From contig NZ_SBHN01000001.1 in the NCBI RefSeq assembly GCF_006980715.1, positions 1 through 64,000 on the forward strand: 64,000 bases of DNA. The letters run 5' to 3'. Below, one piece after another: positions 16,952 through 26,800 of this stretch; position 1 is the first letter of the stretch, and each line of letters begins with the position of its first letter. A model generated the notes under the pieces. It saw nothing but the letters and a program-made list of their open reading frames with translations. It did not search any database and was not told the DNA's origin. Made by a program: the position numbers and the translations under genes. The stretch is from Telmatospirillum sp. J64-1 (GTDB taxonomy: Bacteria > Pseudomonadota > Alphaproteobacteria > Rhodospirillales > Magnetospirillaceae).

Positions 16952-17558
16952 ATCGGAAGGTCAGGTTGATCAGCAGGGCGATGATGATTGCCAGGCCGGC
17001 CCCGCCCATCAGCGCGTAGCGGTGCAGCGCGGCATGCAGCCGGGCCAGGTCGTCCGGCCGGGGGGCGCCGGCAATGGCGGCGGCTGCGGGGACGGAGGCG
17101 GGAAGAGCTTGCGGGCCGCCGTTGAGATGGGCGACCAGGGCGGAAAAGAAATCGTCGGCATTCTTCTTGGCCACGCCCTGGATCAGGCGGCTGCCCACAG
17201 CGGCCAGCTTTCCGCCGATATCGGCAGTGGCTTCATAGCGCAGCAAGGTGCCGCCGCCGGCGATCTCCGTCAGGCTGACCTCCGCCCCGCCCTTGGCGAA
17301 GCCCGCCGCGCCGCCTTCGCCACGTCCCGAAAGGCGGAAGGAATGCGGCGGCTTGAGGTCTGACAGCTCGACCCGTCCCGTGAAGCGCGCTTTCACCGGG
17401 CCGACGCGGGCCACCACATGGGCCTTGAAGCTCTCCGGCCCCTGGCGCTCGACGCTTTCGCAGCCGGGAATGCATCGCCCCAGGGTCTCGGGATCGATCA
17501 GGGCCGCCCAGACGGTTTCCGGCGTGGCCGGGATTTGATATTCGCCGACGAAGTGCAT
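16950..17558 (-). CDS. CoxG-like SRPBCC protein with C-terminal membrane anchor
   Basis: A 202-residue protein. Residues 1-145 form a CoxG/SRPBCC domain (MHFVGEYQIPATPETVWAALID, then PETLGRCIPGCESVE), which in CO dehydrogenase clusters helps attach or mature the enzyme at the membrane. A Pro/Ala linker leads to a C-terminal helix (about 180-200, MGGAGLAIIIALLINLTFR). The ATG at 17558 follows TGGGAGGAATGC; an upstream in-frame ATG at 17624 lacks support. It is convergent with the TRAP genes and divergent from the aldehyde dehydrogenase, close to operator copy 2. Confidence 0.85.
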   Translation of the reverse strand: MHFVGEYQIPATPETVWAALIDPETLGRCIPGCESVERQGPESFKAHVVARVGPVKARFTGRVELSDLKPPHSFRLSGRGEGGAAGFAKGGAEVSLTEIAGGGTLLRYEATADIGGKLAAVGSRLIQGVAKKNADDFFSALVAHLNGGPQALPASVPAAAAIAGAPRPDDLARLHAALHRYALMGGAGLAIIIALLINLTFR

Positions 17559-17627
17559 GCATTCCTCCCATTGCTGTTGAGATGGACAAGGGCACGCTGC
17601 TCCTTGCCATCGCGCTTCAGACAAGAT

Positions 17628-17647
17628 AATTTATCAAACGATAAATT
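17628..17647. promoter_or_regulatory. TetR-type operator, copy 2 (AATTTATC-AAAC-GATAAATT)
   Basis: A perfect 20-bp inverted repeat lies between the divergent coxG-like gene (start 17558) and the aldehyde dehydrogenase (start 17665). Its 18-bp core equals that of the palindrome at 9919-9940, including the non-palindromic AAAC spacer. Confidence 0.75.
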
Positions 17648-17664
17648 GCCAAGGAGGTTGTGTC

Positions 17665-19158
<1,494 letters not shown>

Positions 19159-19189
19159 GATCGCGCCGCGTTTCCGAAGGGCAGAACCC

Positions 19190-19225
19190 GGTCTCTCAGC
19201 CCCCTTCATGGGCGGCTGAGAGACC
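19190..19225. terminator. Stem-loop at the convergent ends of the aldehyde dehydrogenase and azoreductase genes
   Basis: GGTCTCTCAGCC (19190-19201) pairs perfectly with GGCTGAGAGACC (19214-19225) around a 12-base loop. It overlaps the last codons of the azoreductase. There is no clear T run on either side, so a termination role is only likely from the position. Confidence 0.45.
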
Positions 19226-19897
19226 ATGGTCTTCCACGGCTCGGGCGCTGGCGGCAAGCCGCCGGGCGATGTCGCGCGTCCGCATTTCAGCCTGGTCTAC
19301 CGACGCTCTGTGCCGCTCGTCCTTGAACTCTTGGTATTCGATGGCGACGGTTTCGATGTCATCGGCCTTGACGCCGAAATAATGGGCGCAGGCGGCAATG
19401 GCCGGGTCCAGCGCATTGAGATGGGCGCGCACGCCCCCGGGCTCGAAGCCGAATTCCCCACGCGATGACAGCACCACGAGTCGCTTGCCGGACAGGATTG
19501 GCGCAATCGGCGTATCGCCCCGCGCCAGATCGAAGGAGAAGGTGCGGCCGATCCGGGCGATATGGTCGATCCAGGACTTCAGCGCAGAAGGCATCCCGTA
19601 ATTGTACATCGGGGCGCCCATGACCAGAATGTCGGCCGCGATCACTTCGTCGATGAGCAGGTCGGACAGGGCCAGCCTCTCCATCATCCAGGGCTCCCGC
19701 GCCTCGGGCTGGGTGAAGGCGGCATGGATGAAGCGGTGGTCGAGTGCCGGAATCGGCGATCGGCCCACATCGCGTTCGATGATCCGGACGGCAGGGGCGA
19801 GCCGCTGGAATTCCTCGGTGAAGATCCTGGTCAGGCGGCGGGTGAGCGAGCGGTCTTCGAGTTGGGCACTGGAATCGATGCGCAGCAAGGTCGTCAT
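19196..19897 (-). CDS. FMN-dependent NADH-azoreductase family protein
   Basis: A 233-residue flavodoxin-fold quinone/azo reductase of the AzoR type. The N-terminal MTTLLRIDSSAQLEDRSLTRRL provides the FMN phosphate loop, APMYNYGMPSALKSWIDHIARIGRTF is the family signature, and SSRGEFG follows. Such enzymes reduce quinones or azo compounds with NAD(P)H in two-electron steps. It is divergent from a LysR gene at 20047 that probably controls it. The C-terminus is slightly longer than in E. coli AzoR (about 200). Confidence 0.87.
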   Translation of the reverse strand: MTTLLRIDSSAQLEDRSLTRRLTRIFTEEFQRLAPAVRIIERDVGRSPIPALDHRFIHAAFTQPEAREPWMMERLALSDLLIDEVIAADILVMGAPMYNYGMPSALKSWIDHIARIGRTFSFDLARGDTPIAPILSGKRLVVLSSRGEFGFEPGGVRAHLNALDPAIAACAHYFGVKADDIETVAIEYQEFKDERHRASVDQAEMRTRDIARRLAASARAVEDHGLSAAHEGG

Positions 19898-20046
19898 GGC
19901 GGATTTCCTGCAATCAGTTCTGCAAGCCGGGTTCTTCGGCCCGGTCAGAGCTACCAGCCCTTGTCGGCCTTGGCGAAAGCGAATACTTCAGACATAAGAT
20001 GAACGAGATTCATCCTGCCTGACGGCTGCGCTACAGTGAGTTGACG

Positions 20047-20937
20047 ATGCGCCGGTTACCGCCCCTGCACGCCCTGCGCGCCTTTGAAGCCGCCGCCCGG
20101 CACCTGAATTTCGCGCGAGCTGCCGAGGAATTGCACCTGACCCCGACGGCGATCAGCCATCAGGTCCGCCAGCTCGAAGCGATTCTGAAGGTTCAGCTTT
20201 TCCGCCGTTTCCCAAGGCCGCTCCGCCTCTCGCCGGAAGGCGAGGCGCTCTATCCGGTATTACGCGACGCCCTTGACCGTATCGCGGCGGCGGTCGGGGA
20301 CATCGCGGCGGCGCAAGGAACCCGGCCTCTTTCGATATCGGTGACGATGGCCTTCGCCAGCCGCTGGCTGACTCCGCGTTTGCCGAGGATTCGCGCGGAA
20401 ACCGGCCTTGAACTCATCATCGAGGCTGGGGACATGCCGGTGGATCTGCGGGGGGCCGATATCGATATGGCGATCCGCTATGCCGCCGCACCGGAACCCT
20501 CCGCCAAATGGTGCCGCCTGTTCGAGGACCGGATCGTGCCGGTTTGTGCCCCCGGCCTTGTGGACCGGCACGAAGCGGAGACAGGGCCGGGCCGGATGAT
20601 CAGGCTGCCGCTCATCCACTACCGCTGGAAATCGAAATCGGAGGCCGCGCCGAGCTGGGAACGCTGGTTCTCCCGGGCGGCGGAAGACGTGCGGCAAGTT
20701 CCCATCGCGCAGACCTTCTCGGAAGAGGTTCATGCCATCGACGCCGCGATCGCAGGACAAGGCGTGGTTCTTGCCTCCGAATTCCTCGTATCCGATTTCC
20801 TTGCTCGCGGCGATCTCGTGCGGATGTCGGAGGTCGCCTTGCCCGGTCTGACATTCTGGGCCGTCTTCCTGACCTCCAATCCCCGGTCCGACGACCTTTT
20901 GCGTTTCGTCGCCTGGCTGCGCGAGCAGGGCAGGTAG
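20047..20937 (+). CDS. LysR-family transcriptional regulator (GcvA-like)
   Basis: A 296-residue LysR protein with the GcvA-type N-terminus (RRLPPLHALRAFEAAARHLNFARAAEELHLTPTAISHQVRQLE). The C-terminal domain has LRGADIDMAIRY, also typical of this branch. I prefer the ATG at 20047, which GTGAG precedes at a proper distance; TTG at 20041 is an alternative. It is divergent from the azoreductase gene and likely regulates it. Confidence 0.88.
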   Translation: MRRLPPLHALRAFEAAARHLNFARAAEELHLTPTAISHQVRQLEAILKVQLFRRFPRPLRLSPEGEALYPVLRDALDRIAAAVGDIAAAQGTRPLSISVTMAFASRWLTPRLPRIRAETGLELIIEAGDMPVDLRGADIDMAIRYAAAPEPSAKWCRLFEDRIVPVCAPGLVDRHEAETGPGRMIRLPLIHYRWKSKSEAAPSWERWFSRAAEDVRQVPIAQTFSEEVHAIDAAIAGQGVVLASEFLVSDFLARGDLVRMSEVALPGLTFWAVFLTSNPRSDDLLRFVAWLREQGR

Positions 20938-20956
20938 AGTGTAAGCGACGGCGGGT

Positions 20957-22534
20957 TCACTGTTCTTCGTGCGCATGCTCTGGCCTGCCCACATGCCGGA
21001 GCGCCCTTGCGGCGAGGATGGCAAGAAACGCAACGCCGACAGCGCAGAAGAAGGCAGCATTGTTGAAGCCTGCGGTGAAGGCGGATTGTGCCTCTTCGAT
21101 CACGCCGGGGGGCAAGTCCGACGCTGCCGCCGAGGCTGCCCAAAGGCTATCGCTAAGAGCTTCATGCATGTCCATGGGAAGGTCTTCCGGTACCCGATCC
21201 TGTATCATGCGGCGATAGACAGTGGTCGTCAGGCTGCCGAGCACGGCGATGCCAAGCGATGCGCCCAGATCCTGCACGGTTTCGGACATGGCCGAAGCCG
21301 ATCCTGCCTTCTCGGGCGGTGCCGATCCGACCACGAGGTCCGTGCCAAGCGCGGCGATGGTGCCGAGGCCGAGATAGATCAGGGCGAAGCCGGTGACGAT
21401 CATGGCGAGGCTGGCGGCATCGCGCCCCACTTGCGTAAGCACCAGATAGCCCACGACTGACAGGACAAGCGCGCCGGCAACCACGAAGCCGGGCCGGATC
21501 TGCCGGGCAAGAAGGGGCGATGCGATCCCTGCTGCGACCATGGCCAGGGCAGGGGGGCCCATCCACAGGCCCGCGATGAGCGGGCTGAAACCGGCCACCA
21601 GTTGAAGATATTGCGTGACAAGAAGCATAGTGCCGCCCACGGCGACCAAGCTGAAAAGAAGAACGACGAGTGCGACGCGGAAGGCTTTGTTGGCGAAAAG
21701 ACTCATATCGAGCAGGGGGTCGGCAAGACGCCGCTGCCTTCGCACGAAGATAAGGGAAAATACGATGCCGAGCGCGATTGCGCTCACTGCATCGAGAACG
21801 AAGCCGTTCTTTGCGATCTGCTTGATGCCGTAGATCACGGGCAACATGGCGGCCAGCGATAGTGTGACGCTGAGAAGGTCGAGCCTTCTGCTGTGCGGGG
21901 CGCGGTATTCCGGTAACAGGACGGGCGCGAGTACAAGCAGCAGGCCGACGATCGGCACGGCGATGAGGAAAGCGGCACCCCACCAGAAATGTTCCAGCAG
22001 CAAGCCGCCCACGACGGGCCCCATAGCCATGCCGAGCGCGAACATCGTCGCCCAGATGCCGAATCCCAGGGCGCGTTGGCGCGGATCGGTAAAGAGGTTG
22101 CTGATGAGTGCCAGCGTCGAGGGCATCAATGTCGCACCAGCCACCCCCAGCGCGGTTCGTGCCGCAATCAGCATGATGGCGCTTTGCGAGAAGGCGGCAA
22201 TCACCGAGGCGACGGCAAAGGCGGTTGCGCCGATCATGAGAAGCCTGCGCCGGCCAATGCGGTCGCCGAGCGTTCCCATGGTGATGAGGAAACCGGCGAT
22301 CATGAAGCCATAGGCATCCATGATCCAAAGCGCCTGGGTGCTCGTCGGCTGCAGATCGGCTGCCAGCGCCGGCAAGGCAAGATGCAGAAGCGTAAGATCG
22401 AGCCCGAGCAGGATCGTCGGTAGGGCCAGCAGTGCCAGTCCCAGCCATTCGCGCAACCCTGCTGCCCCGGCAGAGGGCGGTTCGGAGAGTGTATGGGAAA
22501 GGGAGGGGATATCGCTGTCGCACTGAGAATTCAT
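20957..22534 (-). CDS. MFS multidrug efflux transporter, DHA2 (14-TM) family
   Basis: A 525-residue drug:proton antiporter of the QacA/SmvA type. It has 14 predicted helices, the motif-A-like GTLGDRIGRRRLLMIGA after helix 2, and the antiporter motif region LGVAGATLMPSTLALISNLF. The proton gradient would drive export of cationic or lipophilic compounds. It is divergent from the MmyB-type regulator at 22620, with two short palindromes between them. Confidence 0.9.
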   Translation of the reverse strand: MNSQCDSDIPSLSHTLSEPPSAGAAGLREWLGLALLALPTILLGLDLTLLHLALPALAADLQPTSTQALWIMDAYGFMIAGFLITMGTLGDRIGRRRLLMIGATAFAVASVIAAFSQSAIMLIAARTALGVAGATLMPSTLALISNLFTDPRQRALGFGIWATMFALGMAMGPVVGGLLLEHFWWGAAFLIAVPIVGLLLVLAPVLLPEYRAPHSRRLDLLSVTLSLAAMLPVIYGIKQIAKNGFVLDAVSAIALGIVFSLIFVRRQRRLADPLLDMSLFANKAFRVALVVLLFSLVAVGGTMLLVTQYLQLVAGFSPLIAGLWMGPPALAMVAAGIASPLLARQIRPGFVVAGALVLSVVGYLVLTQVGRDAASLAMIVTGFALIYLGLGTIAALGTDLVVGSAPPEKAGSASAMSETVQDLGASLGIAVLGSLTTTVYRRMIQDRVPEDLPMDMHEALSDSLWAASAAASDLPPGVIEEAQSAFTAGFNNAAFFCAVGVAFLAILAARALRHVGRPEHAHEEQ

Positions 22535-22579
22535 GTCGCCTCCTTGTTGGAAGCGGATTTTCAGGGCGCGGTAAAACCA

Positions 22580-22590
22580 TTACAATGTAA
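22580..22590. promoter_or_regulatory. Palindrome TTACA-A-TGTAA between efflux pump and regulator
   Basis: A perfect 5-bp inverted repeat lies 46 bases upstream of the pump start. Together with the palindrome at 22603-22615 it is a candidate operator for the MmyB-type regulator. Confidence 0.4.
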
Positions 22591-22602
22591 GAAATTATCC
22601 TA

Positions 22603-22615
22603 TTACTAAGAGTAA
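22603..22615. promoter_or_regulatory. Palindrome TTACT-AAG-AGTAA immediately before the regulator start
   Basis: A perfect 5-bp inverted repeat ends 4 bases before the GTG start of the regulator, a position that would allow autorepression. Confidence 0.4.
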
Positions 22616-22619
22616 CGCT

Positions 22620-23426
22620 GTGCCAGGACGAACTCTCGAACGTACGCGGAGTGAGCTTTCGGACTTCCTGAGGCATCACAGGAAGAAGCTCACGCCCGCC
22701 GATGTCGGCCTTCCCACGACGGGCCGTCGTCGTACGTCGGGATTACGGCGCGAGGAGGTGGCCGCACTCGCAGGCGTTGGGCTCACCTGGTACACCTGGT
22801 TCGAGCAGGGCCGGGATATCCAGGTTTCCGAATCCTTCCTGCTGAATGTCGCGAAGGCTCTAAGGCTCGACGATGCCGAATGCTGTCATCTTTTCCTGCT
22901 GGCGCACAGGCGGCCGCCTCCTGTGGAGGCTTATCATTGGCCCTCCGTCAGTCCCTTGATTCAGCAATTGCTGGACGATCTTGTCGCCCGTCCTGCCTAT
23001 GTCATCAATCTGCGCTGGGATGTCGTGGCATGGAATGCCGCCGCTGATCGTCTTCTGGACTTGTCAGGATATGCCCAGGCCGATCGCAATCTCATGCGCA
23101 TGATTTTTACCGATCCCAGGTTTCGGCGCCGCCTGCCTGCCTGGCGTGAAGAGGCGCCCAGGTTGCTGGCACAGTTCCGCTGCGATTTGGCGGCGGCACC
23201 GGAAAATCCGGCTCTGCTGTCGCTGATCGACGACCTGAAAAGCCTGTCTCCCGACTTCCGGGTCTGGTTCGACCGGCCGAATGCGGAAAGCTACAGCAGG
23301 GGCATCGATGCCATGTTCGATGCGGAGGGGATGAGGCTGGATTTCATCCATGAGACGCTGATCGTCGACGACCATCGTCATCTTACGATGGTCGTTTACT
23401 TCAAGAAGCAAGAAGCCGCCCTCTGA
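22620..23426 (+). CDS. XRE-type transcriptional regulator with MmyB-like ligand domain
   Basis: A 268-residue protein with an N-terminal helix-turn-helix of the XRE type (residues about 8-75: LSDFLRHHRKKLTPADVGLP, then TSGLRREEVAALAGVGLTWYTWFEQGRDIQVS). A C-terminal MmyB-like domain (about 110-265) follows, which in characterised members binds fatty-acid-like ligands. GTG at 22620 is the only start that includes the full helix-turn-helix. It is divergent from the DHA2 pump, which it likely represses. Confidence 0.85.
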   Translation: MPGRTLERTRSELSDFLRHHRKKLTPADVGLPTTGRRRTSGLRREEVAALAGVGLTWYTWFEQGRDIQVSESFLLNVAKALRLDDAECCHLFLLAHRRPPPVEAYHWPSVSPLIQQLLDDLVARPAYVINLRWDVVAWNAAADRLLDLSGYAQADRNLMRMIFTDPRFRRRLPAWREEAPRLLAQFRCDLAAAPENPALLSLIDDLKSLSPDFRVWFDRPNAESYSRGIDAMFDAEGMRLDFIHETLIVDDHRHLTMVVYFKKQEAAL

Positions 23427-23455
23427 GCTTGGGCCGTCGGCAGCGGGGCACAGTT

Positions 23456-23481
23456 CCCGTTTCATGAGAAACGGGTGTTTT
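23456..23481 (+). terminator. Intrinsic terminator after the MmyB-type regulator
   Basis: The stem CCCGTTTC/GAAACGGG (8 bp, loop ATGA) is followed by TGTTTT, 30 bases after the stop. Confidence 0.8.
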
Positions 23482-23557
23482 CCCATGTATGCCGCCGTTC
23501 AGGGTGGAGAACAGCGGCATGCATGAACGCTGGCCGAAAGGCTCCGTCAGTCAGAGC

Positions 23558-24556
23558 CTATTCCGGCCGTGCAGGGGCAAGGTCGATCGCCTGGCGCAGG
23601 GCTTCAAGCAGGCTGCGTTCGTCGGCGATGGCTTTGCCGGCAATGTCGAAAGCGGTGCCGTGATCGACCGAAGTGCGGATCACGGGAAGCCCGACGGTGA
23701 TGTTGACGCCTGCTTCCAGCCCTAGAACCTTCACGGGGCCGTGGCCCTGGTCGTGATACATGGCGACGACCAGGTCAAAGTCCCCGCGACCGGCACGGAA
23801 GAACAGGGTGTCGGCGGGCAGGGGGCCCTCGACATTCCATCCTTTCGCCCGGCAGGCCGCGATGGCCGGTTCGATTTTCTCGGCTTCTTCCCCCTGTCCG
23901 AACAGGCCGTTTTCCCCGGCATGAGGATTAATGCCGCAGACGGCGATGCGCGGATCGGTGATGCCGGCTTTCGCAAGGGTGGCATGGCCGCGAGCAATGG
24001 TTCTCTCGACGAGGCCGGGCTCGATTCGCTTGATGGCATCGATCAGGCCGATATGCGTCGTCACATGGATGACCCGCATCTTCGGCGTGGTCAGCATCAT
24101 CGAGACTTCCGGCGTTCCCGTCAAATGGGCGAGCAGTTCCGTATGGCCGGGATATTTATGGCCGCCGGCATGGAGCGCTTCTTTGTTGAGCGGGGCGGTA
24201 CATAGAGCATCGACGCGTTGGGCAACGGCCAATTCGGTTGCGCAGCGGATGTACTGGAAGGCGGCGTCTCCGGCCACGGCGGACAATTGTCCCCATTTCA
24301 AGTCATCGGGTATCAGATTCAGGTCGATGCAATCGACTATCCCGGCCCGATAGTGCCCATCCTCGGGACAGTCGAGGCGATTGATCGGCAGGTTGACGCC
24401 GACAATCTCTCCCGCCTTCTGCAGCCGGCGGGCATCGCCAATCACGAGCGGACGGCACTGCTCATAGAGGGGAGCGTGGGCCAGGCTCTTCATGATGATT
24501 TCAGGACCAATGCCAGCGGCATCACCCATGGTGATTGCGATGATGGGTCGAGCCAT
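23558..24556 (-). CDS. pdxA2: PdxA2: D-threonate/D-erythronate 4-phosphate dehydrogenase
   Basis: A 332-residue PdxA-family dehydrogenase. Family members oxidise 4-phospho-hydroxythreonine; the PdxA2 branch oxidises 4-phospho-D-threonate or -erythronate, giving dihydroxyacetone phosphate and CO2. Visible motifs are GDAAGIGPE (11-19) and the metal histidines in KYPGHTELLAHL, THIGLIDA and MYHDQGHGPVK. I chose the ATG at 24556 (MARPIIAITMGD); upstream in-frame codons look noncoding. The divergent partner is a DUF1537 kinase, the known companion of PdxA2, so acid-sugar catabolism is far likelier than vitamin B6 synthesis. Confidence 0.85.
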   Translation of the reverse strand: MARPIIAITMGDAAGIGPEIIMKSLAHAPLYEQCRPLVIGDARRLQKAGEIVGVNLPINRLDCPEDGHYRAGIVDCIDLNLIPDDLKWGQLSAVAGDAAFQYIRCATELAVAQRVDALCTAPLNKEALHAGGHKYPGHTELLAHLTGTPEVSMMLTTPKMRVIHVTTHIGLIDAIKRIEPGLVERTIARGHATLAKAGITDPRIAVCGINPHAGENGLFGQGEEAEKIEPAIAACRAKGWNVEGPLPADTLFFRAGRGDFDLVVAMYHDQGHGPVKVLGLEAGVNITVGLPVIRTSVDHGTAFDIAGKAIADERSLLEALRQAIDLAPARPE

Positions 24557-24647
24557 GTTGCCTACTTCTCCTCGCTCAACATTCGCTGTCTCCGTCATTG
24601 CGGGCAGCTTCACTTGGAAGAGTCCCTGTGTGAAAGTTTGCGGTAAA

Positions 24648-24657
24648 TTTGTCAACT
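24648..24657. promoter_or_regulatory. Candidate GntR site TTTGTCAACT
   Basis: It lies between the divergent pdxA2 and kinase genes, about 92 bases upstream of the pdxA2 start. The reverse complement AGTTGACAAA recurs exactly at 28482-28491, and the core TGTCAACT occurs again at 28168-28175. All three are in intergenic regions around the GntR gene. Confidence 0.45.
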
Positions 24658-24863
24658 ATTTTTGCGGAAGAGGATGGGCGCAAGGCGTTGAGGATGATGA
24701 GAAACCCATAAAAATCACGGAATTCTTGGTGCGTCCTTAGCTGTCCCTCATGGCGAGGTCGGTTTAAACAAGTTTACTTTTGTGGCGTGGATTGATCATG
24801 TATGCTTCCGCTCAAGGGAAGGGATGCGGGCCCTACGCGAGAACGCACGAGAACGAGGAAAGA

Positions 24864-25958
24864 ATGGTGAAGTTGCTGATCGTTGCCGACGATCTGACCG
24901 GGGCGCTTGATTCCTCGGTGCCTTTCGCGGAAAGGGGGCTGCGGGTGCTTGTCGCGTTGCGGCCCGACGGGATTGCCGAGGCGATGCGGCAGGAGCCGGA
25001 TATCCTTGCAGTCAGCACAGGCTCGAGGGAAGCGTCACCCGAAGCGGCAAGAGGAAGTGTCGAGGCGGTCTTGTCCCAACTGCCGGGCATTCAGCCCGGG
25101 CTGCTCTTCAAGAAGATCGATTCCCGTCTGAAAGGGCGGCTTCGGGAAGAAATGGAGCCGTTCGTGGCTCTCGGTTTCGAGCAGGCGGTCATTTCTCCCG
25201 CTATTCCAGGCCTGGGCCGTTACGTGCAAGACGGCCATCTGGTCGGGGCAGGGGTCGACAGGCCGATTTCCGTGCAGGCCGCCTTCGGGGCGCTTGGATG
25301 CCGGATGATCGTGGAGGATGTCGGTTCCGACGAGGATCTGGACGCCCTGGCGGCGCGCGAGGGAAGGAATATATTGTTCGTGGGCGCGCGTGGATTGGCT
25401 TCGGCGATGGCCAGGAGAATGCTCCCTTCCGGCGTTGCCCGGCGTCCTGATATTCAAGCGCCGCTTCTGTTTGCTATCGGTTCCCGCGATCCTATTACTC
25501 TCAGGCAGGTCGAGAGGTTACGAAGCATAACTGGCCCAGGAATGAAGTTTCATGAAGCGCCGAACGGTAATATCATGGGAATCAATGGGTTGGGGAGAGA
25601 CAGCCGGGTGATCCAGATCGCCCCGGCAGAGCTTCAGGAAGCGGGCGATATAGTCGGAGCACGGTTCGGAAAGGAAGTGGCGCGTCTTGTCGCGGCCGAG
25701 CCGGGGCGGGCGCTTTTCGCTTGCGGGGGGGAAACCGCCCATACGGTTCTTTCCGAACTTGGGGTGGGGATTCTCGAGGTGCAGGGGGAGGTTTTCCCCG
25801 GTGTTCCCGTATCCAGCTTCCGCCTGCAGGGGCAGGCCGGACAGGTGATAACAAAATCGGGTGGTTTTGGGAGTGAAATGATATTAGTCGATTTGGTTCA
25901 GCTTGCGGGGATGCGGCAGCTGTCATTGCAAGGCGCGATTAAGCAAGGAATGGAATGA
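24864..25958 (+). CDS. dtnK: DUF1537 four-carbon acid sugar kinase (D-threonate kinase-like)
   Basis: A 364-residue acid-sugar kinase. The N-terminal substrate domain starts MVKLLIVADDLTGALDSSVPFAERG with the hallmark DDLTG at 9-13; the C-terminal part binds ATP (FACGGETAHTVL and SGGFGSEMILVDLV). The family phosphorylates D-threonate, D-erythronate or L-threonate at O4; with PdxA2 next door, D-threonate is the best guess. The ATG at 24864 follows GAGGAAAGA; the frame upstream to 24780 is not needed for the fold. It is 7 bases from the GntR gene, so the two form one operon. Confidence 0.83.
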   Translation: MVKLLIVADDLTGALDSSVPFAERGLRVLVALRPDGIAEAMRQEPDILAVSTGSREASPEAARGSVEAVLSQLPGIQPGLLFKKIDSRLKGRLREEMEPFVALGFEQAVISPAIPGLGRYVQDGHLVGAGVDRPISVQAAFGALGCRMIVEDVGSDEDLDALAAREGRNILFVGARGLASAMARRMLPSGVARRPDIQAPLLFAIGSRDPITLRQVERLRSITGPGMKFHEAPNGNIMGINGLGRDSRVIQIAPAELQEAGDIVGARFGKEVARLVAAEPGRALFACGGETAHTVLSELGVGILEVQGEVFPGVPVSSFRLQGQAGQVITKSGGFGSEMILVDLVQLAGMRQLSLQGAIKQGME

Positions 25959-25965
25959 GGTGAGC

Positions 25966-26703
25966 ATGTCTCCGGAGGGCGCATCGCCGCAGACAGAGAA
26001 AGCCAAGGGGCGCAGTTCTCTGTCGGATAGGATTTATCATCTTCTGTTCAGCCGGATCTCGAGTGGCAGCTATCCCCCCAACCAGAAGCTGCCTACCGAG
26101 AATGCCTTGGCGCAGGAATTCGGGGTGTCGCGTCCAGTCTTGCGCCTGGCGATGGACCGCTTGCGGTCGGAGGGGCTCATCTATTCCCGCCAGGGCGCGG
26201 GCAGCTTCGTGCGGGCCCAGCCGAATTCCACCCTGGGCTTCGCCAAGGTGGAAACGATTGCCGATATTCAGCGCTGCTATGAATTCCGTCTGACGATCGA
26301 GCCGGAAGCCGCTTATTACGCGGCCTTGCGCAGAAGCCCGGCAATATTGAACGAGATGCAGGAGGTCCTCGAACTGCTGAGCGCGGCGACAGGGAACCTT
26401 ACCCACCGGGAAGACGCGGATTACGCCTTTCACATCGCGATCACCCGGGCCGGCAACAATCACTATTATGAAGCCGCCATGCGCGCCTTGCGGGACCATA
26501 TCCATGTCGGCATGAAAATGCATGGCCAGTCCCTGATGAGCGAAGCCCAGGTGGGGCTGGAGCGGGTTTTCCGCGAGCATGTGGCGATTTTCGAAGCAAT
26601 CCGCGACAAGGATGCCGAACGGGCGCGGGAACTAATGCGCAATCATATCATCAGTTCGCGGGATCGCCTTTTCGAGGGGCGGCTGTTGGACTTGTCCCTG
26701 TAA
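25966..26703 (+). CDS. GntR-family regulator, FadR subfamily (FCD domain)
   Basis: A 245-residue regulator. The winged helix-turn-helix covers residues about 18-85 (LSDRIYHLLFSRISSGSYPP, LPTENALAQEFGVSRPVLRLAMDRL, QGAGSFV). The C-terminal FCD ligand domain includes the metal-ligand candidates in YAFHIAITRAGNN, DHIHVGMKMHGQ and FREHVAIFEAI. FCD regulators sense small carboxylates. It sits in the kinase operon and is probably the repressor of the surrounding acid-sugar genes. The start at 25966 is chosen because it lies just after the kinase stop and omits a cysteine-rich unrelated leader. Confidence 0.88.
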   Translation: MSPEGASPQTEKAKGRSSLSDRIYHLLFSRISSGSYPPNQKLPTENALAQEFGVSRPVLRLAMDRLRSEGLIYSRQGAGSFVRAQPNSTLGFAKVETIADIQRCYEFRLTIEPEAAYYAALRRSPAILNEMQEVLELLSAATGNLTHREDADYAFHIAITRAGNNHYYEAAMRALRDHIHVGMKMHGQSLMSEAQVGLERVFREHVAIFEAIRDKDAERARELMRNHIISSRDRLFEGRLLDLSL

Positions 26704-26712
26704 TCCCCCTCA

Positions 26713-26743
26713 GGCCGCCGGCTTTATCGACTTACCGGCGGCC
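26713..26743. terminator. Stem-loop between convergent gntR and alcohol dehydrogenase
   Basis: GGCCGCCGG (26713-26721) pairs with CCGGCGGCC (26735-26743) around a 13-base loop. There is no strong T run, so the terminator call rests on position between convergent genes. Confidence 0.45.
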
Positions 26744-26800
26744 CGGAGATGCCGTTTTGCTGACACGGCTATCGCCTGGAACGGCCGAAGGAAAATCCCC

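Noticed and set aside
23558-24556. PdxA as a pyridoxal-phosphate biosynthesis gene
   Set aside because: The divergent DUF1537 kinase and acid-sugar context match the PdxA2 role better; no other B6 genes are near.
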